The translations under genes were made by a program, and so were the position numbers. The notes beneath the pieces are model-generated. The model saw only the letters and a program-made list of their open reading frames with translations, had not been told where the DNA came from and did no database searches. A stretch of 10,627 bases of DNA from Deltaproteobacteria bacterium (lineage in GTDB: Bacteria > UBA10199 > SBBF01), in NCBI GenBank assembly GCA_016207765.1, contig JACQOY010000068.1, positions 1 to 10,627 on the forward strand, read 5' to 3'. Within the stretch, counting starts at the first letter, position 1. Each line of letters opens with the position of its first letter. Shown one piece after another: positions 6,471-10,627 of the stretch.

Positions 6471-6709
6471 ATCAGTTCTTTTTTGGTTGGAACTTTAAAG
6501 AGGTAGAGCTGTTCCGGCTTTTCCAGTTTGGCTTTTTTGATCACTTGCATCGGTGTTTTTCCGCGGGCAAGAATCTTGCCGCTGAGAATCCCGACATAAT
6601 AACCGCCGTATCTTTTGACCAGATCGTCAAAATGCCTGGCGGCCCATTTTTCATCCTGGTGCATCACAAATTCAATCCTAGCAGACAGTCTCGCGATAAT
6701 AAAGGCCAT
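6458..6709 (-). CDS. DUF5678-type small protein
   Basis: An 83-residue protein if begun at the ATG 6709, which lies 2 nt after the stop of the upstream metalloprotease-like gene (TAA-AA-ATG). This spacing suggests coupled translation. The conserved part starts only around residue 20: EKWAARHFDDLVKRYGGYYVGILSGKILARG (20-50) and a closing LYLFKVP (68-74), the pattern of DUF5678. A start at GTG 6667 or ATG 6664 would give 68-69 residues and fit the domain better; an agg lies 9 nt before the GTG. The function of DUF5678 is unknown. It is sandwiched between two putative protease genes and overlaps the aspartic protease start by 13 nt, so it could be a substrate, partner or inhibitor of one of them; that is inference. 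Confidence 0.8.
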   Translation of the reverse strand: MAFIIARLSARIEFVMHQDEKWAARHFDDLVKRYGGYYVGILSGKILARGKTPMQVIKKAKLEKPEQLYLFKVPTKKELICLL

Positions 6710-6711
6710 TT

Positions 6712-9405
6712 TTACCAATAAAGATACTCCTCCGCATAATCCTCCGCCAAATCGCGCAGGTCGCCGGCGCTCATGTCGCAAATGATCCTCTCCAGTTCGC
6801 GGATGACGGCGTCGAACCGGACGGGATCTGATTCAAAAACGGTCTGGAGGGTTTCGTCGTCGGTCAAAAGCCTTGAATCGCGGGCGAGGTGGCCGAAAAA
6901 ATAGAGACACCCGCGGCCATGACTTGTGTAGGCAACGCTTTCCGGGCGTCCGGCGTAGGCCGTTTTCATGACGATGGGCGAAGAGCCCGCCTGCTTGTAG
7001 AACAACAGGATGCTGAAAACAAAAAGGGTGGAAAAGGGGTCTTCGCTGTGGGCAATCTGCATTAGCGAAGAATAGACTTCGTCGTTCTTCAATCCAAAAA
7101 CATTTGCCGTGACATGGGCCAGCTCGTGCTGATGGACCGCCTCCAAAAGATTCCTGTAAAAATCTTCCTCTGTCTCCAACGGGCTGTTGAATAAAAGAGA
7201 GGGCAGGGGATGTTGCCTGGCCACCTTGTCAATCTTGGCCGGGTCGTTCTTCATGGCGGCCAGCTCGCGCGCCTTGCCTTCGATGGTATCAACCACGACC
7301 ACGGCCCCTTCGAACCGGTCGGCAGTGGGGTTTGGCGAAAAACCGCCAATGTCGGTATAAGAGGTGGCGATTCCAATGTTGGGCGGCAAGAGGGCTTGAA
7401 CGGACGGAAACTCGTTTAAGGCATTTCTGACATAAAAGGTCGCCACATCCTGGACGGGATACTGGTCGGCCACCTCGACCCCCTCGATTTTTACCGGCAT
7501 GGCAACCCACTGGAATGCGCCCGCCCCCGGCACCTCGTTTGGCACCAGCGCATAACCGGCCGGCAGAAAAAACTGCCGATTGAGATCGGCAATGGTCCGC
7601 CGAAGTTTGGTCTCGTCGCGGTCGATCAGCGCACGGATCAGATCCCAATTATAGGAGTACATCTCTTCGCAGTACCCATTGGGATCCATGATCCCTTTGG
7701 TTTGAGGGGCAGTCGTGGTCGATGATGGGTCAAGCAGAAGCCGGTTGATATCGCCGATGCGCCTGTCGAGCAGATAGTGAGGCGAGGCCCAATATTCGAA
7801 CTGATAATAGGGCAAATCTTCACGGTTCAGCCCGGTCGCCTCTTCCCACAACTCGCCGACCGTTTTGGCAACGGGGGCTGTTTCCCGCACATAGCAAAGG
7901 GCGAAGAAGTTGAAGAGGGCATCGACAATTTCGGGCGCTGTCTGCACCAGCCCGTGCCAGATCGGTTTGTCGTAGATTATTCCGGCCTGCTCTTCTCTGG
8001 AATTCCGAAGGAGGGTAAAGATAAGCTTTTTCAATTCGTCGGGGCCATAGGCTTGCTGGTAGTCGCGGAGCATTTGGCGCCCTTCATCGCTTGTGGCGAT
8101 TGTTTTCAAGAATGGGTAGGCTTCACAGAAAAAGCCGCCGCCGTTCGAATCAGTACTGGCACGTATAGTGATGAAGTCTTCGTGTCGGATTTCCTTCAGA
8201 ATTTCCGGATGAGAATAGAAATCCTCAAGGGTCATAAAAAACATGCCATGGCCATCCGGAGCAAAGGCAAAAGGGGTGAAGGTTTCATTATCTATTTTCT
8301 GAAAGCGGCGCTGGATGATCAAAAATTCTTCCCATGTGATGGGGACTTGGACATTGGTCTCATAAATGCGATCCATCAGTTCACCCTCTTCGGGTGACAT
8401 CTTATTATCCGCACCTCCCCCCACAAATAGTTGCTGGAATCGTCGGTCCGATGTCTTCGGGGAGAGGAGTTCCGCCAGAAAGGCCTCTGCGGCCTTTTGT
8501 TCTTCGTCAAGGAAAGTTTCGGTTGGATTTCCGAGAATGACCTCCCCCTCTTCATCAGTCAGATCGAGATTTGCTACCGGAATTTTTCCCAACTCGAGAA
8601 GATACGTGATAGCCTGTCCAAATTCATAAGACAATTTGTTATCAGATTTGTAGTAATAAAAAATTTTATCACTTAAGTCATCAAATGAGTCAACATCCAT
8701 TCTGTGCCAATCCACTCCATAACTTGTCAGCCTTTCTTTCAGCGCGGCATCAAATGGCCTTGCCCCCAGTGCGATGAGGCAGAGCCCGATTCGGAGCAAA
8801 AGTTCCTCTTGTTCCCGATTCTCCGCCGTCTTTGGCAAAGCGTTCTCCCATTCCATCAAAAAATCGGCCAATAGCCTCGTCGTGGGATCAAGCAGGGGGT
8901 TGAGGCCTGTCAGTAGATTGATGTAGTTATCTAACGGCATAAGGGAAATTCCCTCAACCTTTTCCGGCCGAAGGGTCGCGGCGACATAATAGGGGTCAAA
9001 AAAGGGCTCGTATTTTTGGAATAAGCTTTCGGGAACCAGATTTTTTATTTCATCCGGAACCGGCAGACGGTTTTTTGAGATGTCGGCAATCTGGCGGGGG
9101 AGGGCGTCATGGTTTGCAAACAGGCCCCCTCTGCCGGTCACCCGGTTGAAATGAAGATCGGCCTTCTGAAAAAAGCCGGTTGGATTCCGGATGAACTTAT
9201 CCTCCGTGTCGGGTGCGACATTGGGATTCACATCCAAAAGAAGCGTTTCCCCCCGGATACCCGAAAGTTTTACCTCGCAGATTTGGCCTGTGGATGGGTC
9301 GTAGAATGGTTGCGAAGGGCCGCCGTGATCCCACCCATCTTCCACCAAGTGAGAATAGTCCCAGAGGAGGGGAGAATAAGCTGATTTTGAAAGGTCAGAT
9401 GCCAT
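6712..9405 (-). CDS. large uncharacterised protein with HExxH zinc-protease motif
   Basis: I do not recognise the family. The 897-residue protein has no signal peptide or obvious membrane segment, so it is probably cytosolic. Near the C-terminus is HQHELAHVTANVFG, with HELAH at 760-764 (7128-7114), the pattern of zinc metallopeptidases: two His ligands and Glu761 as general base. A third ligand might be Glu776 (LKNDE) or, with gluzincin-like spacing, Glu822 in RPESVAYTSHGRG; this is not settled. The N-terminal two thirds is mostly helical in composition and rich in aromatic and acidic residues, without visible repeats. ATG 9405 is preferred to an upstream TTG (9423). There is no Shine-Dalgarno sequence, but a -10-like GATAAT lies 7 nt upstream. 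It is the first gene of a tight cluster with the DUF5678 and aspartic protease genes. That it is a gene is near certain; proteolysis is inferred from the motif. Confidence 0.88.
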   Translation of the reverse strand: MASDLSKSAYSPLLWDYSHLVEDGWDHGGPSQPFYDPSTGQICEVKLSGIRGETLLLDVNPNVAPDTEDKFIRNPTGFFQKADLHFNRVTGRGGLFANHDALPRQIADISKNRLPVPDEIKNLVPESLFQKYEPFFDPYYVAATLRPEKVEGISLMPLDNYINLLTGLNPLLDPTTRLLADFLMEWENALPKTAENREQEELLLRIGLCLIALGARPFDAALKERLTSYGVDWHRMDVDSFDDLSDKIFYYYKSDNKLSYEFGQAITYLLELGKIPVANLDLTDEEGEVILGNPTETFLDEEQKAAEAFLAELLSPKTSDRRFQQLFVGGGADNKMSPEEGELMDRIYETNVQVPITWEEFLIIQRRFQKIDNETFTPFAFAPDGHGMFFMTLEDFYSHPEILKEIRHEDFITIRASTDSNGGGFFCEAYPFLKTIATSDEGRQMLRDYQQAYGPDELKKLIFTLLRNSREEQAGIIYDKPIWHGLVQTAPEIVDALFNFFALCYVRETAPVAKTVGELWEEATGLNREDLPYYQFEYWASPHYLLDRRIGDINRLLLDPSSTTTAPQTKGIMDPNGYCEEMYSYNWDLIRALIDRDETKLRRTIADLNRQFFLPAGYALVPNEVPGAGAFQWVAMPVKIEGVEVADQYPVQDVATFYVRNALNEFPSVQALLPPNIGIATSYTDIGGFSPNPTADRFEGAVVVVDTIEGKARELAAMKNDPAKIDKVARQHPLPSLLFNSPLETEEDFYRNLLEAVHQHELAHVTANVFGLKNDEVYSSLMQIAHSEDPFSTLFVFSILLFYKQAGSSPIVMKTAYAGRPESVAYTSHGRGCLYFFGHLARDSRLLTDDETLQTVFESDPVRFDAVIRELERIICDMSAGDLRDLAEDYAEEYLYW

Positions 9406-9412
9406 CGTCAGT

Positions 9413-9418
9413 ATTATC
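9413..9418 (-). promoter_or_regulatory. -10-like box before the metalloprotease-like gene
   Basis: GATAAT on the minus strand (5 of 6 to TATAAT) ends 7 nt before ATG 9405. No good -35 box is seen 16-18 nt upstream. The 145 nt between this gene and the end of the next gene (9406-9550) are AT-rich, contain no supported gene, and are the only place for the cluster's promoter. Confidence 0.3.
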
Positions 9419-9550
9419 GGCAAAGGGTGGAAAAAGTTGCTAAAAATTGGTGAAAAATTTATTAATTTCCGTTTGATTAAAAAGATTAATAATTAAAGAT
9501 AGATAGGAATATAGACTGGGGCCAAATAAGGCACAGTGATGAAAACCCGA

Positions 9551-10540
9551 TTAATTTCCGAGAACGTAATTAAACACCAGCGGCGCCACGATGGAGGCGT
9601 CCGATTCGATGATAAACCGCGGCGTGTCGCTGTCCAGCTTTCCCCACGTTATTTTTTCGTTCGGGACCGCGCCGCTGTAGGAACCGTACGATGTGGTCGA
9701 ATCGCTGATCTGGCAGAAGTAGCTCCAGTAGGGGACTTTTTCCTTCTAGTCCTGGTTGATCAGCGGGACCACGCAAATGGGAAAATCGCCCGAAATCCCG
9801 CCGCCGATCTGGAAAAAGCCGATCGGCTTGGAGGAATGTTCCCGGTACCACTGGATTAAGTGGGCCATCTGTTCGAGGCCGCTTCGCACCACATTAAAAC
9901 GTCCGATATTCTTTTTTAGGATGTTGGCGACAAAGATGTTCCCCAGCGTGGAATCTTCCCACCCCGGGGTGTAGATGGGTATCTTTTTTTCATGGGCCGC
10001 CAAAACCCAGGAATTTTTCGGATCGATTTCGTGGTGTTTTGATATCTCGCCGGCCTCAACCAGCTGATACATGAATTCGAACGGGAAGAAGCTTTTTCCC
10101 TCCTTGTCGGCCTTCTGCCAGAGCTTTAGGACCTGTTTTTCGATCCGGCGCATTGCCTCCTCTTCAGGAATGCAGGTGTCGGTCACCCGGTTCATGCCCC
10201 GATCGCGAAGGCTCACCTCTGCTTCCGAAGTCAAATGACGATAGCCGGGAATCCGCTCGTAATGGTTGTGCGCCACCAGATTGAAAATATCCTCCTCCAG
10301 ATTGGCCCCGGTGGTGGTGATGGCGTGGATTTTGTTTTGCCGGATCATTTCGGCCAAAGAGATGCCGAGCTCACCGGTCGACATCGCTCCCGCCATTGTC
10401 AGCATCATCTTGCCCCCATTGTCCAAAAGACGAATCCATCCGTCGGCGGCTTCGACGACAACAGCTGAATTGAAATGTTTGAAATTGTTTTTGATGAAAT
10501 CGCGGATCGGCGTCTCTTTCGATTTGCTGTTTGTTTTCAT
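9551..10540 (-). CDS. deoxyhypusine synthase family protein, interrupted by an in-frame TAG
   Basis: Deoxyhypusine synthase transfers the aminobutyl group of spermidine using NAD. Bacteria lack the eukaryotic eIF5A target, and bacterial members are thought to act in polyamine synthesis or on unknown acceptors. From ATG 10540 the frame runs 264 residues to TAG (9746-9748), then continues without another stop or frameshift for 64 codons to TAA (9551-9553), 329 positions in all. Family blocks before the TAG include AGAMSTGELG (50-59), TTTGANLEED (75-84), PIYTPGWEDSTLGN and FFQIGGGISGDFPICVV. After it come YFCQISDSTTSYGSYSGAVPNE and WGK with Lys301, the expected catalytic lysine. Stopping at TAG would therefore remove the active-site lysine and the C-terminal strand. 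A pseudogene by one point mutation is the simplest view; readthrough or sequence error remain possible. Confidence 0.88.
9746..9748 (-). other. in-frame TAG inside the deoxyhypusine synthase gene
   Basis: The context on the minus strand is CAG GAC TAG AAG GAA, between N-Q-D and K-E-K-V-P-Y-W. As I remember them, homologues carry an ordinary residue, commonly Leu, after the NQD motif. TTG or AAG to TAG would be a single base change. Three other genes in the window (the lipoprotein, pdxH and DUF5678) end in TAG. Confidence 0.85.
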
Positions 10541-10627
10541 AATTTTGTATGTTTCGTCCTGCGGTGAAACACCACGAGGTATACGTTATTCCTTCACCAA
10601 GCCCTCGCGGAATTACACAGCAAACAC

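Noticed and set aside
6710..6781. Extension of the DUF5678 gene to an ATG at 6781
   Set aside because: The added residues are Arg/Gly-rich and overlap the end of the large gene in another frame; they are not part of the domain.
7777..8397. 206-codon + strand open frame inside the large HExxH gene
   Set aside because: It is the complement of a well-formed coding sequence, with no family features and no ribosome binding site.
8620..8710. Locally AT-rich patch within the large HExxH gene as a sign of insertion
   Set aside because: The frame continues and it encodes Asp/Lys/Tyr/Phe-rich sequence; there are no flanking repeats.
10549..10627. Open + strand frame from ATG 10549 to the window edge (starts MFRPAVKHHEVY), with CATAAT 5 nt before it
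   Set aside because: Only 26 codons are visible, the opposite strand is also open in one frame, and the sequence resembles no protein I know. It might be the start of a divergent gene, but it cannot be supported.
10541..10627. Possible structured leader RNA upstream of the deoxyhypusine synthase gene
   Set aside because: Only short stems (ggtg-aaa-cacc; attcc/ggaat) are visible and no known riboswitch core is recognisable.

Overview
The window looks like a piece of chromosome from a Gram-negative-type bacterium of roughly balanced base composition. A secreted lipoprotein with a lipobox, a pyridoxamine-phosphate oxidase, a CorA channel and a bacterial deoxyhypusine-synthase-like gene all fit that. 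The sequence alone does not fix the phylum; a deltaproteobacterial or candidate-phylum origin is only a guess. There are no rRNA or tRNA genes, no insertion sequences and no CRISPR array. Gene density is high, with small gaps and several overlaps.

Left part (+ strand): the 3' portion of an alpha/beta hydrolase, then a perfect 12-bp inverted repeat, then a solitary Fic-domain AMP-transferase with an N-terminal inhibitory motif and a C-terminal winged helix, then an acidic lipoprotein. The lipoprotein has a clear promoter, a strong Shine-Dalgarno sequence and a GTG start. Its stop codon sits inside a terminator hairpin shared with the end of the convergent cutA gene.

Middle part: corA and cutA, both linked to divalent metals, run on the minus strand. 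Divergently, a YeeZ-like NAD-dependent epimerase gene is coupled by an ATGA overlap to pdxH.

Right part (- strand): a compact three-gene cluster reads right to left. It starts with an 897-residue protein of no recognised family carrying an HELAH zinc-protease motif, followed 2 nt after its stop by a DUF5678-type small protein, which overlaps by 13 nt a retropepsin-like aspartic protease. Two mechanistically different putative proteases in one transcription unit make this the best candidate for an undescribed system.

Farther right lies a deoxyhypusine-synthase-family gene (- strand) interrupted by one in-frame TAG. The remaining 64 codons, which include the expected catalytic lysine, continue in the same frame to a normal TAA. 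TAG is used as an ordinary terminator elsewhere in the window, so this is a nonsense mutation, a sequence error or programmed readthrough.

A second window-wide signal is that several genes lack a Shine-Dalgarno sequence but have a -10-like box 6-9 nt before the ATG. This suggests leaderless or near-leaderless transcripts.
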